From: Chionoecetes opilio
Lineage: Eukaryota; Arthropoda; Malacostraca; Decapoda; Majidae
Length of the DNA stretch: 64,000 nucleotides
Assembly (NCBI GenBank): GCA_016584305.1
Contig: JACEEZ010018170.1
Coordinates: 486,193-550,192 of the forward strand
Reading direction: 5' to 3'
Part shown: positions 30,101 to 41,962 of the stretch, piece by piece
How the letters are laid out: each line of letters opens with the position of its first letter
How positions within the stretch are numbered: position 1 is the stretch's first letter
The notes under the pieces: generated by a model
Told to the model about the DNA's origin: nothing
Databases searched by the model: none
The model's input: only the letters and a program-made list of their open reading frames with translations
Position numbers and translations under genes: made by a program

Positions 30101-33100
30101 GCTCTGTTGGCCATAGTTATTTTTCATATAACTGTACATACAATGTGTGTTCAATGAGAAAAGTAGAAGAAACAAATATGATGCCCAGATTGTATTATCA
30201 TTCAGTATATTTTTTCAGGCTATATATAAAAGAATTAAAAAAACTTGATGCCCAGATTGAAATGTTCAGTATATTTTTCAGACTGTAAAAATATAAAACC
30301 ATGATACCCAGATTGAAATATCATTCAGTATATTTCTTAGGCTGTATACTAAACAGCCAAATATTTACATAGAATAAAGAAGGTGGAGCCCAGGCAGCTT
30401 CCTGAAGGGGGAGGAGAGTCTGTGAGGAGCCAGCACGCCAGCAGTCCCTTGTCTCGCGGCGCCCGCCTGGTGACCCACGCAGCAAAACTACCAAGTCAGT
30501 AGCCACAACGCACCTCTCTTTCCTCCATTTCTGTTATAAATTCACATAAATGTTCTGAACTGTTCCTTCTGACTTAAATGGCATAAAAGTTGATTTCAAA
30601 AACATTATTTCAGGTCAACAAGACTATGAGGCCAATAAGACTGAGCTGGAGCAGGAGAGCCTGAGGTTTTTAATGTCCCTGAACTTGTCTGTTTCTGAGA
30701 TTGACCAGCTCTCCATTAAAGGTATGCTGGTGGTTACAGGGAGTTTCGTACACAAGTTGTTTCGTACCCAGGTTTTGTTAGTTGTTTCGTACACTGATTT
30801 TGAGTTTTTTCGTACATACCTGGTGTCAATTCGTAACTCTAGTAATTAAGTTCAACTCTTGAGCTGAGTGTACGAAACGACTATGGTTTCATATAGACTA
30901 CGAAACAACTTTTTGGTGGTTAGGTCAAACTCTTAACCCCTTCACACAACAGATCTTTCCTTTGCTATAAAAAATTGTCTGTTGTTCGCCATAAAATTAA
31001 GAAAAGTAACTGAATATACCAAATTAGTTAGTCGACATGGATACTAAACAGGTCATATCTATAAAATATTGCTTATATTCACTACAAATCGTCTAATGGT
31101 GCCCAAATTACAATGGAAATTACGTTCTGGGTCTCAAGGGGCTAATGTAACACTGACTTGTGCTGTAACCAGTGTTTTTGCTTGAGTTGAATTTTGGAGA
31201 TTTGAATTATTCCCCACATAAAGGTTTCTCCTAAATGTGTGGGATGGCTCAAAACACAGAGCAGCTCCTAAATGTAGATTCTGAATATGTATTATGATCC
31301 TTAGAATAATTTATAATAGTATATATATATTTTTTTTTTATATATAAGATTTCACCAAATTCATAGATTTTACAAAAGTACCTAGTTAGATTTTACAGAA
31401 ATTTAATTTTATAACACAATTGCATATGCTATTCTAAAAATATATGAAGTATGTATGTGTTTGCAAGATTCTGTACAATATTTTTCATGCACATACTCTT
31501 TTCACCTGCATTCATCCTCTTACTATATTTTATTTAGATGTATTTTTTCCTAGATTATGTTGTCTTCACATTTTGTTTTCATTTTCATGATATATGTATA
31601 TACTTATGTGCATGCATGCCATCATATAGGTATATATTGTACACATACACACGTGTACATATCTCTCATGCTCTTTATTTTTTCGGTCAAATATTGATAC
31701 ATTTATATGTTTTGCTGTTTGAAGTCTGTCACCCAATGGAGTGCAATTATTAATATGTACAGAATTTTGAAGACATAGGAAGGGTTGAAAGAAATCATGT
31801 AATTTGATACACTGGTACATTGGGATCAACTAAGCATGTACTATAATTTTTCAATGGTTTAACCCCTTCACGCCCAGATCTTTCCTTTGCTATATAAAAT
31901 TGTCTGTTGTCGAGCCATAAAATTACGAAAAGTAACTGAATATACCAAATAAGTTAGTGGACAAGGATACTAAACAGGTCATATCTATAAAGTATGGCTT
32001 AGTATATTCACTAAAATTGTCTAATGGTACCCAAATTAGAATGGAAATTACGTTCTGGGTCTCAAGGGGTTAATGGAGTGGACATCAAAGAGGATAATGG
32101 GTGGAAGAATTCATGCAGTGACCAGCCTTCTCTTTTCAGTCATACGTCAGAAGTTTGAGAAGAAGAGAGAAGAACCGCTGACTTTTGCTGAGATCAAGAT
32201 ATTCAAAGCTATTGCCGTTGATTATGCCCGGAGACGGCTGGAGATCTTGGAGAAGCAAGACTCGGCCGGCCACTTGGCGTCCAGGGGAGTCAGGACGTCA
32301 GAAGTACCGGCGAAAACACTGCAGCACAAGAGGAAGCGTGAACACACTAGCACAGAAAGCAGAAGTAATAATGAATTCAGCAATGGGCTCAGCAATCAGC
32401 AATCAGGGAAATCAGCAATCAGCTCATCAGAGTCGAAGAGAGAGTTGCCACTGCAAGAAAGCAAATCAGTAAATATAACAGATCAGAACAACCAAGACAT
32501 TGATAAACCAAACAGAAAATTCACATTTGGACAATCTAAATATATAGACAGCCCTGCGAGTGTCCAAAGTCAAGAGACATTAGAAACGCAATCTTCCAAA
32601 GCTTTCAAGAATTTCATGGACCGGAAGAGAGCAGAGGGTCGTTCATCTGGCAATGCTTTATCTTTATTAGGACAGAAATCAGACTTACAAACACCCAAGA
32701 GAACCAAGGCAAGGAAGCCCCGGACACCCAAGCCGGTGGAGGAGCACCAGTCTAAGCTTGGCAAGTGGATCACGCCAGCAAACAAGTTGAAGACAAAAGA
32801 GAAAAAGAAGGAATTCCAACATTCATCCCTCGGCCTTCAACACTCTGACAACAGTGGGAGTGACATTGAAAGTATTAGTGAAGAAGACTCAGCTTTTCCC
32901 TCCACTCCCAGAGGCAAGACACGCTTCAGAGAGGATGCCAGTAGCTTGTCCCTCCACTGGTCCCCTCTGTCTGCCTCAGGAGCTGCCAGCGGTGCAGCCC
33001 AGGGAAGCCGTCTCGGGGCGCCTCCCAGCAACAGGTATAATACTGTGATGGCAGAAGCAAGACCCTCAATGTCTCCTTCAAACCAGAAGCAGCAGCTCGT

Positions 33101-34772
33101 AAGGTGTCCCTTGTGCCCAAGTGAGTGGAACATTATGGTTTTGTTATTACTGCACTTCAGAGACAATATTTAAGAGGTCTTAATGCATTTATTGGGCAAT
33201 ACTTTTTTATTTATGTATACATTATATATATTTTTTTATTGTGAACTTAGTTTTTTTTGCATTTTACTAAATTCCTTCATTCTGCTTTTTCTGCTTCTGC
33301 TTTCTTTCACTCTGTTGGGGTGATGAAGCACAGCACTCTGAGGGGGTTTGGTCACAGAGAGAATGGTAGAAAGTGAGATGACTAAGAGAGTATGTATGAG
33401 TGTAGTAGATGCGATGGGTAGTAGAGGACAACTCGCAGTGAAATGGGAGGACAGAGTGCTGGAGAATGTGAGAGCTAGGTGTGAGGATTAGAGCATGTAA
33501 GGAGGGTGTACAATGACAGGAATAAATGGAGACTCCTATTGCGACTATCTCCTTGGGGGAGTTCTTAGGAATGGGCATCAGAAGTAATAATAATAATAAT
33601 GATTTTATTATCGCCCGGAGGCATACAGACAAAAAAAGCAACAACAAGAAGACAAGGAGTTAACTTAAGTACTAGGGCAAAACAAAAAAATTATAATATA
33701 GGCACATTAGGGGACATAGTATCAAAGTGCATATAGTACAAATAGATAGACAGATTACCACTCATCCCTCATGTTGCAGAATCCTTCCATGTGGATGCCA
33801 TAGAGGCCCACGCAGCGTCCTGCAGCATTGCATCAGACAATGAGAGCGGTGATGATAACAACACTCAAATCTGCAGTGATGTGCAGGTAATTACCTTGCA
33901 TTACCTGAGTTTTTATAAACTTTAGCAACAGGTGTTTTTTCATGTTGATGTTGATATTTCATGCATGTAACTAACCACTCAAGAACCCTGTAATGACTCA
34001 CAATCAAGGGATGCCATGGGATCAATCGCCAGCATGTGGCATTCTTCAACAATTATCCTAAGATTTTGTAGAACACTTTCTCAGGAGGAGGATCTTTGTT
34101 CTATCTCTGTACCACATACATGTATATGAATTTTTCTCCTACCGACCCTTCTTTGCCTTGCCTAAAGTAGTGTGGTAAAGAAAAAGATTCCATACCAAGT
34201 CATATCAAAGAGGGAAGTCCAGATGTGCAGTGAGCCACAACGAAAGGAATAAACTTTATTTAGTAGACCATTTAATTCCTGAAAGCATAATTTCTCAAAA
34301 ACAAACTGTAACAGAGGAGGATAGATACTTGCTCAGACTTAGGCACTGCTGTAAAACTGAGAAACAGGCCAGGCATGATTACTGAAGCCTTCCATTAACC
34401 CCTTCACACCCAGATTTTTCCTATGCTATAAAAAGATTGAATGTTGTCAAGCCATGAAATTTAGAAAAGCAACTGAATATACCAAATTAGTTAGTCGACA
34501 AGGATACGAAACAGGTCATTATCTGTAAAACATTGCTTATATTCACTAAAAGTTGTTTAATGGTACCCAAATTACAATGGAAATTACGTTCTGGGTCTCA
34601 AGGGGTTAATTTACAGTATAAAATGAGTAGCCTAATCAGTGTTTTGTCTCATCTGCAGCCCAGCACGAGCACAAGTGGCCTGGTGGAAGAGTGTCCCGTG
34701 TGTGGGGTGCAGGTGGCCGCTGCCGTATTTGAATCACATGCCACACAGTGCGCCACCAGTGCATTTGGCTGA
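24117..34772 (+). CDS. XRCC1 N-terminal-domain protein with tandem UBZ4 fingers (XNDC1-like)
   Basis: Ten exons: 24117-24161, 27137-27269, 27841-27996, 28646-28767, 29456-29583, 30373-30494, 30614-30721, 32140-33120, 33780-33886 and 34659-34772. All are in phase, giving 671 residues. Exon 1 (MPPIVVKHVISFTSQ) and exons 2-4 (YIDIGNAGSV, EEWDRVRIVCVQPYP, FGISMLKMYSES) form the XRCC1 N-terminal domain, residues ~1-152. In XRCC1 this domain binds nicked DNA and polymerase beta. Exons 5-8 give a charged linker with SPLSRGARLVTHAAKLPS and two helical stretches; BRCT domains are absent. Two UBZ4-type fingers follow with spacing CxxC-x11-HxxxC: C594, C597, H609, C613 and C646, C649, H661, C665. Such fingers bind ubiquitin in RAD18-type repair proteins. 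A role in ubiquitin-guided DNA repair is inferred. XNDC1 is the nearest named family; XRCC1 itself is unlikely. Confidence 0.85.
24735..25915 (-). mobile_element. 5'-truncated RTE-like LINE with a ~1-kb reverse transcriptase frame
   Basis: The minus-strand frame 25912-24899 (337 codons) has RT motif A (YVDLKKAFDSVHRE), motif B (GVRQGCVLAPSLFN) and the catalytic FADDAIIFAE. The thumb/tail sequence is PVLLYGCETWTLNSD..KCLRRIMGYRW. The endonuclease part is missing. The 3' end on the minus strand finishes in a TGATTGATTG-type tail at about 24740-24760. The frame is open, suggesting a fairly recent insertion. It lies in intron 1 of the XNDC1-like gene, antisense to it. The RTE assignment is by motif wording only. 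Confidence 0.8.
25945..26292. mobile_element. Fold-back element (~350 bp)
   Basis: The left arm (ccagatggacaccgaactca..tctggtgagttttgatg) pairs with the right arm (catcaaaacttaccagaaa..ttccgtcttcatctgg). The centre contains T-rich, GGTTAGG-bearing sequence. It lies in intron 1 of the XNDC1-like gene. Confidence 0.7.
26845..27134 (+). mobile_element. Tandemly amplified CR1 3' tails ending in a splice acceptor
   Basis: Begins as a normal CR1 3' end (ggaactaccacgtgcaggtc). It then repeats cggcctcttgtagcttcctt plus (TTATGTTC)n about six times and runs directly into ttcag and exon 2 of the XNDC1-like gene at 27137. Confidence 0.85.
27350..27508 (+). mobile_element. CR1-type LINE 3' end
   Basis: Encodes the end of CR1 ORF2 ([16 protein letters not shown] wording), followed by the 3'UTR and the ttatgttcttatg tail, in intron 2 of the XNDC1-like gene. 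Confidence 0.8.
28298..28509 (-). mobile_element. piggyBac-like MITE, copy 6
   Basis: TTAACCCCTTGAGGCCCAGAACG..GGTCGTGAAGGGGTTAA. Confidence 0.8.
28838..29242. mobile_element. Degraded relative of the TACAGGTTGA MITE
   Basis: The left end (ggttgaagttcaaggaac) and right end (tttgggaacttcacctgta) resemble the termini of the element at 3758-4160. The interior is diverged. Confidence 0.45.
29594..29805 (-). mobile_element. piggyBac-like MITE, copy 7
   Basis: TTAACCCCTTGAGACCCAGAACG..GGGCGTGAAAGGGTTAA, only 10 bp after the donor of XNDC1-like exon 5. Confidence 0.8.
30735..30925 (+). mobile_element. GTTTCGTAC repeat element, copy 1
   Basis: The ~190-bp sequence rich in ttgtttcgtac/gtacgaaac matches the inverse of 48265-48478 almost end to end. 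Inner blocks are mutually inverted. Its family is unknown to me. Confidence 0.6.
30933..31145 (+). mobile_element. piggyBac-like MITE, copy 8
   Basis: TTAACCCCTTCACACAACAGATC..GGTCTCAAGGGGCTAA. The right TTAA is mutated. Confidence 0.75.
31859..32073 (+). mobile_element. piggyBac-like MITE, copy 9
   Basis: TTAACCCCTTCACGCCCAGATC..TCTCAAGGGGTTAA, ending 67 bp before XNDC1-like exon 8. Confidence 0.8.
33318..33560 (+). pseudogene. Degraded LINE ORF2 C-terminal fragment
   Basis: The plus translation has the pattern ERM..EERMTKRV..GQLAVKWEDRV followed by a stop, then NGDS-like wording. This is typical of the C-terminus of retroelement reverse transcriptases. It lies in an XNDC1-like intron. Confidence 0.45.
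34395..34609 (+). mobile_element. piggyBac-like MITE, copy 10
   Basis: TTAACCCCTTCACACCCAGATT..TCTCAAGGGGTTAA, 49 bp before the last XNDC1-like exon. Confidence 0.8.
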
Positions 34773-34925
34773 CATAAGAAACATAAGAAAATAAGGAAGC
34801 TACAAGAGGCCGCGAGACCTACACGAGGTAGTTTCTGTTACTTAACACTACCTACATCCACCTTTCATCCCCATCCATGAAATTATCTAGCCTCCTTTTA
34901 ATGCTCATTCATTCATAAAGCTCAG
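34773..34925 (-). mobile_element. CR1-type LINE 3' end directly after a stop codon
   Basis: Antisense tail cataagaaacataagaaaat starts at the base after the XNDC1-like TGA. Body sequence gaggtagtttctgttactta follows. Confidence 0.8.
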
Positions 34926-35376
34926 AAAGCATTCCCTCCAACATCTTCTTTTCACCATCTCACTCCCTACCCATCATCACATCTACCTGACCAAGTAGGT
35001 CTTAGGCACTGTTGTCATGGTAGCCTGTCACCAAATGCGATCACCATCATCTTCATTATCATCATCATTATCATCATGAGTTTTCAAAAGCATATGTCAG
35101 TTTTACATGAGGTAGCCTTTGTCCCCTGAAGGCCACAATCCAAGATCCACAATCATATACATGCCTTTGAGTCAAGTTCTCTAGGTTTTAAGTCAATCCT
35201 CAGGACTTGATTTCATGTGCTCTGTGGTTTATGTACTCTTCATGATATTTAACACACTCCATCCAGTCATTTTCACTCACTTAGCATGGCCAAATCAACA
35301 AAAGATGCCGTCCAACACCACTTCACTGATTTACTGAGTCTTAGTTGTTAGTTCTGATCCTCAACTCCATCTTGTT

Positions 35377-35660
35377 AGAACATAAGAACATAAGAAAATA
35401 AGGAAGGTACAAGAGGCCGTAAGACCAACACGAGGTAGTTCCTGTTACTTAACACTACCTACATCCACCTTTCATCCCCATCCATGAATTTATCTAGCCT
35501 CCCTTTAAGCTCTAATGACTCCGCACTAGCTACCTGTCTACTGAGTCCATTCCAATCATTTACCACCCTATTTGTGAACCAGTTTTTTCCTATTTATTTT
35601 TTTAATCTACGCTTTTCCAGCTTGAATCCGTTACTTCTTGTTCTACCCTGGTTAATAGCC
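35377..35660 (-). mobile_element. CR1-type LINE 3' end, longer copy
   Basis: Antisense (ataagaaaataaggaaggta..). It extends into the end of ORF2, encoding on the minus strand wording such as [18 protein letters not shown] with frame damage. Confidence 0.8.
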
Positions 35661-35661
35661 A

Positions 35662-36784
35662 GTTGGGTACTTGCTGCCAGTAGTCTTGAACATCTACCTC
35701 AGGGGATCCTTTAGCTGGTGTGAGACATGCCAGTGTGGGCTTGAGGAGACTCGTGAATGAGTGTATCAGTGAGGGGATGAGCACAGACAGGTGACACTGC
35801 TGGGCTCATGTGCCGGGAAAGTATGACAAAATGAGTGAAGCACATTTAGTACTATGAATAATTCTGTTGTAGTATCAAAATTATTTTACATTTAATTAAA
35901 TGTTATCTTTCATCCTGTCTTTTCTTCCCAGATGCCACCTGAGATTTTTGGGAAATAGCCAGTTTTACGAATATCAAAGCAAAAAAAATGAGTTAAGGAT
36001 TTCCATATCTAACCATTTTCTTATACTTGGATGTACACACTCTTATTGTGACGTCCAACAGAGAAGGAAGATTAATATGCTTTTTAACCACACATAATCT
36101 ACCTAAGCTAAAGAGACAATCATGTAGGCGGGCACTGGCTTGTCATGTGTTCTAGCTTACCATTGCTTTATATTTCATGGTATTTACTTGTGTTTAGTAG
36201 CATTAGTGTCTGACTTTGTACTATTAGTGCTAGCCTCGTTAGAACAACAGTAGTGATACTGGTAGTACCTAATAGTAGCAGTAATTGTGTGAAGGAAATA
36301 ATAGCAATGTATCACAAGATTAATACATTGCCTAAAGTGTTCCCTGCATCGTAGCCTCTCCCTCAGCCAGGCACCTATCCTGCTCCCTATCTCCCGGCCT
36401 GATACACCTGCCGCCCCTCACCAGTGTCTAATGGTGTGCCATTGCCATCTCCCCACCCTGGACACTCATTAGGTAATTAATAAATCTGGAATTGATGTGG
36501 ATTTAACGGTACGTAGTACGGCAAAGTAGGCACGCTATTCCTTTCAGTTATTGAGGACTGTATTGAGCAACAGTGGTCACATCTGCAGAGAAAAACTAGC
36601 ATATTAATGCAAAAAGATGATGTAAATAGCATTCAATGAGTGTATACGTAAGTACACAGCTTTTGTATGCAGATTTGTTTTGTACGAAAAATTGTGGAAC
36701 AAGTTTGATGACAGATTATCTTTTATTACTTTTTATTTGCATTATCTACTCCCTTTTATTTAGTATTTCATTAATTGTGTTTCA
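35662..36784. other. Intergenic stretch, no gene seen
   Basis: Between the CR1 copy and the GC-rich promoter of the Myb/SANT-like gene. No motif-bearing frame was recognised. Confidence 0.5.
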
Positions 36785-36884
36785 TTGCAGATGAATGTGA
36801 GGATGACGGTAGTAATTTGAGGCATGGAGATTATAGTGAGTCCGTTGATGGGCCTAAGTGGGTCGTCAACATCGGCGCGCGGCG

Positions 36885-36892
36885 TGACGTCA
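36885..36892. promoter_or_regulatory. Perfect CRE (TGACGTCA)
   Basis: A palindromic CREB/ATF site in a CpG-rich block (ggcgcgcggcgtgacgtcac), ~590 bp upstream of the Myb/SANT-like ATG. Regulatory role inferred. Confidence 0.4.
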
Positions 36893-37104
36893 CGGGCCAA
36901 GGCCGAGAATAATCGGAGAAAGCTGACACGCCATATCTTTGGTCCTTATTACTCTCTCCGAAACCCTGGTAGGTGGTTACCTTATTGAATAACGACAAAA
37001 TGATCCAATAGAGGTGGTGGTGTGGGTGAGAGGCGTTATTGTGTAGCATAGTGGCGGTAAAAATGGTGTTAAGATCTAGGGTCGAGTGGGAGGTCCTTGG
37101 CGCT

Positions 37105-37143
37105 GATTGGCTGGCGACTCCCTCGAGCTGCTCCTCGACCAAT
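37105..37143. promoter_or_regulatory. Inverted and direct CCAAT boxes
   Basis: GATTGG at 37105-37110 and CCAAT at 37139-37143 in GC-rich sequence upstream of the Myb/SANT-like gene. This is a probable NF-Y-type core promoter. Confidence 0.4.
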
Positions 37144-37478
37144 GAGGACGAGGCGCCTCACTTGCCTTTCACCCACCGCCATATTAAGTGACACCTGCGT
37201 CCCTCCTCTCCTACCCCGTGCCCCAAGCCCCCGCACACTGCCTTATTACCCGTGTTTCCTGCGAGTTATCCCGCGACCGAGCTGCCTGACAGGACCTGAC
37301 CGGCGTTACGTGGGGTCCCTTCGAGGGTCAGGTCCTTGGGGTCAAGGCTAAGGAAAGTTCTGCCTCAGGATGAGGCAAGAGTGCTGGCGGCCCTCCCCAG
37401 CTGGCGCCAGAGGTGGGTCGAGCGGTGGCCAGTGGCAGGTGGAGGCCTGAGGCTTGTGAGGTGGACCTCGTGACGACC

Positions 37479-40320
37479 ATGGAGGAGCCAGGCACCGAGC
37501 GGTCGTCCTCGCCCTCGGCCAGCGAGGACAGTGAGGGCGAGAGCAAGCATGGGGACGTCGTGGAGAACGGGAGAGAGTCTGAGGAGGAGCACATCAAGGA
37601 GGAAGCTGAGGACTCTTCCTCCTCCTCAGACAGCGAGGATGAGTCAGAGCACTCCGTCAAGTCAGAGCCTGGGGACCCAAGGAACAGTGGTGGTGGTGAT
37701 GACGAGGGGAGCCACGAAGGGGAGTACAATGGGGGTGATGGCAGCTACTACATGGAGGGCGAGGTGTACCCCATGACCGTCCTTCCCCTGGAGGTGATCA
37801 CCACCGTGGAGCCCACCAACTATGCCTACCCGGTGCTCAAGAACATGTCCAACGGCGTGCTGACCCACCGCAACATCTTTACGGAGGCTGAGCGCTCGGT
37901 GCTGGTGGGCATCATCAACAAGTACCGCAACATTGTGGACACGCGCAGCAGGACCAGGGAGATCTACCTGGAGAAGCAGAACGTGTGGCAGCAGATTGTG
38001 GAGGAGTACAACAGCACGGAGAACATCATGGTGCGCACCGAGAAGGAGCTACGCAAGTGCTGGGACAACATGAAGTACCGTGCCAAGCAGGCCGAGAAGG
38101 AGATGTTCAAGGTGGAGATGAAGGTGGAGGACGAGGGAGAGGCGGGCATCAAGGTGGAGCCTCCGGACCACTACGGCTTCCACCTACCCTCAGGTGTGTG
38201 CTGCTGCCTTGTTACTTTGGGGATAATATTCCGCAGGAGTGGGCGGGCTCCACAGGCCTTACAGCTTACTTTTTCTCTATTATTTATTTTCAGTAGTTAT
38301 TCACTTCTGGAAAAAAAATATAGCTAGGTTAGGTTAGGCATAGGGTAACTTTGGGTTAGGTCTTGTTGAGTTATTTAGGTTAAAAAAGCAAATTTGGTGT
38401 GCGATTGCCCGGCTGGTTGGCGGCCGCCAACTCCTGCGGAATATTTACTTTGTACTCCTGATAAGTAGTAGTAGTCATGATGATAATGATACTGTAGCCA
38501 CATTAAGAACAGTTGATGCCAGATCTAATTTATGAAAAGCTTAGATAGTTTAAAAAAAACTTTTTCTCTTCTTTTCTCCTGCTAGGAAAAAAAACCTCCC
38601 ATTGCTTCATGGTTGAGCTATGTTGCAAAGTATGAACTATTTGTACCACAAGTTCACAACTGCCAATCTATTTTTGCTAACAGATACATCTTGAATACTT
38701 TCTCATTCAAATGATTATTTGAATATTGCCTTTATTTCTGCATCATTTTCCGTGAAAAAACACTAACATATTTATCTTGATGGCAAAACAACCGTCTGCA
38801 CTGTTGCATCTGAACTTGTCATGCTGTAATTAGCAGTCCAGTCTCTGCCTGTCTATTGTGATAGTTTTGTGTAAATTAACGTGGCTCTTTTTGTCTTCGA
38901 TAAACTGAGGACTCGTGTCATTTATGTATTTTTGTCAATGTTTATGAAATAATTGCAACTTCTATTACAAGGTGTGAATTATTCTTTTCTGATGCTATAA
39001 GCAATTGTTGCAACCTTAGTAATTATGATAAACTCAAACCTATATCTGGCACTTCTGTTCCTGATACTTAAATTTCCAGCTTGCCTTACTTCAATGCTTC
39101 CAACATGAGTGAAATAGTATATTCATATAATGTTTGTTTTGTGATCCAAGTTTTTGACACTTCAGAGATTCTTACAGTAATAGGGACAGTGTATATAGAT
39201 TACTGAAGAAAGTACTTGCACTGACATTTTCTGAGGATAATTAGATGCACTTTCTACCAAGGTTGTTGTCATTATGTGTGTTAGAGAGTTCATGGATAAC
39301 AAGGTTGTGTGGCAGAGGCTGGTGTGCTCAACCTTGGTCAGTATAGGAGCACAGTGTATACTTAAACAATGATGTTGCTGGCTGGCAACACAAACCCAAC
39401 ATAAGTTTTGAGACAGTCTTATCTCAGAGGTTTTTAAGAAGTTATGTTTGACAAAATTTACTTGACTTAACATTCTATTCTGATTTATTTCCCCTCACAC
39501 AGACTTTGAGGATGCCTGGCATAGTGGTGAACTTCCTCCTTCCTTCCTCCCCGGTGGTGAGGAAGAGAGGGAGCCAGCCCTTAAGAAGGCACGGCAGGAG
39601 TCACCCAAGCTGTCCAGCCTCCTGCTGGCTGCTGCACACAAACGCTCCCCTACCAAGAAGGCCACCAAGAGCAGCGGTGGTACAGCCAATAAGAACAGCA
39701 ACAGCAGTAACAACACCTTTCCCTACAGCATCCCATCATGTACCAAAGTGATGCATGTCAAGAAGAAGGGTCAGTCAAACACTGGTGCTGGCCTCACATC
39801 CCAGGAGATTCCCATCCTGCCCAAGGGCCTGGCCGCCTGTCTCTCCATCACCAACATCCCCAACCCGTCAGGAACCCCGAGTCGGGACTCGGCCTCCCGG
39901 GGCACCTCGCCCGTCCAGGCTCTCAAGCCCATGCCTAGCCTCAAAAAGATGGTGCCCTCCAAGCATCAGCACAGTAAAGCCAAGAGCAGCATTCGCCCCA
40001 ACAGGAAGTCCAATGGACTTTCCTCCAAGGCCCGGGGCCACAGCAGGGTCCCCAGGCCAGAGCTCCCACCCTCCCCCGGGCCCGGCGAGGCCGAGGGCGA
40101 GGAGCGGCTGCTGGGCTCCCGCCTGGTGACGCAGCGCCTGCAGCTGGAGCAGCAGGAACACGAGCTGCGGATGCGGTTGCTGGAGAAGGAGCTGCAGGCG
40201 CACACCTTCCAGTCTCAGTACTGGTCCCTGCGGCTGAAGCTGCTGCGGGCGGGCCGGGAGGGCGGCGGCGGCGGCAGGGGCTTCAACCTGGCCGGTGCTA
40301 CTAACGGTGATATTGATTAG
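37479..40320 (+). CDS. Myb/SANT-like DNA-binding protein with C-terminal coiled coil
   Basis: Two coding exons, 37479-38193 and 39503-40320, give 510 residues. The ATG sits in a strong context (gacgaccATGG). A frame upstream stays open but has no better Met. Residues ~1-110 are very acidic and Ser-rich (SSSSSDSEDESEHS). Residues ~130-202 hold a Myb_DNA-bind_5-type domain: RNIFTEAERSVLVGIINKY, then NVWQQIVEEYNS and LRKCWDNMKYRAKQ. A basic, Ser/Pro-rich stretch follows (RSPTKKATKSS). Near the C-terminus is a coiled coil (QRLQLEQQEHELRMRLLEKE). The layout (N-terminal SANT, C-terminal coil) is like MSANTD4/FSBP/zeste-type regulators that bind DNA as multimers. The exact orthologue is not resolved. 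The 1.3-kb intron contains a GGTTAGG run near 38320. Confidence 0.8.
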
Positions 40321-41839
40321 CTGGTGCTCTGACGGGCCAGAGTCAAAACGACAGGTTGTGAGTTTGTGATGATTGGCTGCTCTGAAGACGGGGGCTTTCA
40401 TCACGGTCAGTCCTCGGTCTTCGGTGCCCTTGTCCCCTTCCCTACGCTGGTTACTTAGTGTGATTCCCAAGGTTGTTGGTCCCTCTTGGTGTTGTCACGT
40501 GGACCCGATGGTTGTGTGTTCAGGTACAACGTGTGGTACTATCTGTTAGGCGTGGGTCTTGGCCGCCACTCGGCCCCCGGGCCCGGTGTGTTCAAGTTTG
40601 CCTATTTTTACAGAGGCTATTTTGTGGTTACTATTTAAAAAGTAATATATGTATATATATAGATATATAGTAATGCATAATACCAAATAAGAAGTCAGAT
40701 GCATTCTATTTTAAAAGAATATTAAGTGCTTAGACAAGCAAAAAGAGTTAATTTATGTGTACATACACCCTTGATGAAGACCATTGCTGAGTGTTGACAG
40801 TATGTTATGATTTAAGATATTGTATATGTGCTTCTTAATTTATTTTACACTAACTTTCTTCCTGATGCATAATAGGAGTGTGATCTTTTAGTTGTGATTG
40901 AAGGTGGTCGTGGTCTTGTGGTGTGGAGAAAAGTATTACCTTGTGTCGTCATTATCAGAATGCTGCTCGATGCTTTGACGTCTGATCTGCACTGCTGAAG
41001 TATTTATTAATGGTTATAATTCTGAGTTCATTATAATCAGTCTTCATTTTCTGCTGACATGCAGTAATTATCAAGAGATTAAGGTCATGCTGAGACAACA
41101 CAAATGCCTGTGGATGCCCCAAGAAGTCACTACGTAGTGATTGCAAAGGTGGTCAGAAAACACAGGCTGAAGCTTGAATACTATATTTTCTTTAATGTTT
41201 TGACACAAGGTCTTTTTCAAAGCTAACTTATTTGAAGAATTTATGTCAAAATGTTTGAGAAAATATATGTCCAGTACTCCTGCTTCAGCGTGTGTTTTCC
41301 CACCACCTCTCCACTCCCTTGTCTCATCTTTGTCCACCACGCAGTGCACAAGATAATGGTGGAAGAATCAAACTCCATTGTGAGTGCATGATGGACTGGG
41401 GTAAGGTTGGGCTTCTGCGATCAAAAGTACCTTGACTCATAGGATGGTTTGTAAAGACGTTTGCATGCATGTATGAGTCAGTGATTGATAAGGAACAGGA
41501 GTGATTACCTCTGGTGCTGACATGAGAAGCGAGTCTGTCTGTCTGCCTGGCAGTAATGATTTGTGATGTTTACCTTTACCAACCTAATAATGCACTAAGT
41601 TGGTTATAAGAGGCTAATAATTTAAACCTTGACAAGGTGTTTTTCCTATGTGTATGTATTTAATGTACCAGTGGTTAGTGGTTAATTTTTTGTGATTTGC
41701 TGACCTCATCCCTAGTTTGAATTAGTTTCTCACAAGTTGATTTAACAAAGCCTTTCCTTTGCTTCCCTGCGTGGCCTGTGTGTTGTGGGCTTCAAGAACC
41801 TGTTGGGTGTTGTGTTGACTGTGGCTCCTGCACCACATC

Positions 41840-41962
41840 CCCTTCCCTCACCGTTTCGCTATTTTTCTATAACCCCTCCCCTTTTTATGCTCTGCCATAG
41901 TGCCATATGACCTCTGATGTCCGGCACATTCACCTTTTTTGGCATTAAATCAATCAATCAAT
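41840..41962 (+). mobile_element. Jockey-type LINE 3' end, truncated, with target duplication
   Basis: Runs from ccttccctcaccgtttcgct to tcaatcaatc. The flanks both read GCACCACAT, a 9-bp target duplication. Confidence 0.85.

Noticed and set aside
33034..33040. Donor gtataa at 33035 as the end of XNDC1-like exon 8
   Set aside because: Its phase gives a wrong frame in the next exon and would split the first zinc finger; the donor at 33121 keeps both.
24117..34772. Naming the gene XRCC1
   Set aside because: The N-terminal domain fits, but both BRCT domains are absent and zinc fingers take their place.
37413..37478. N-terminal extension of the Myb/SANT-like protein
   Set aside because: The frame is open but has no ATG before 37479; the later ATG has a strong context.
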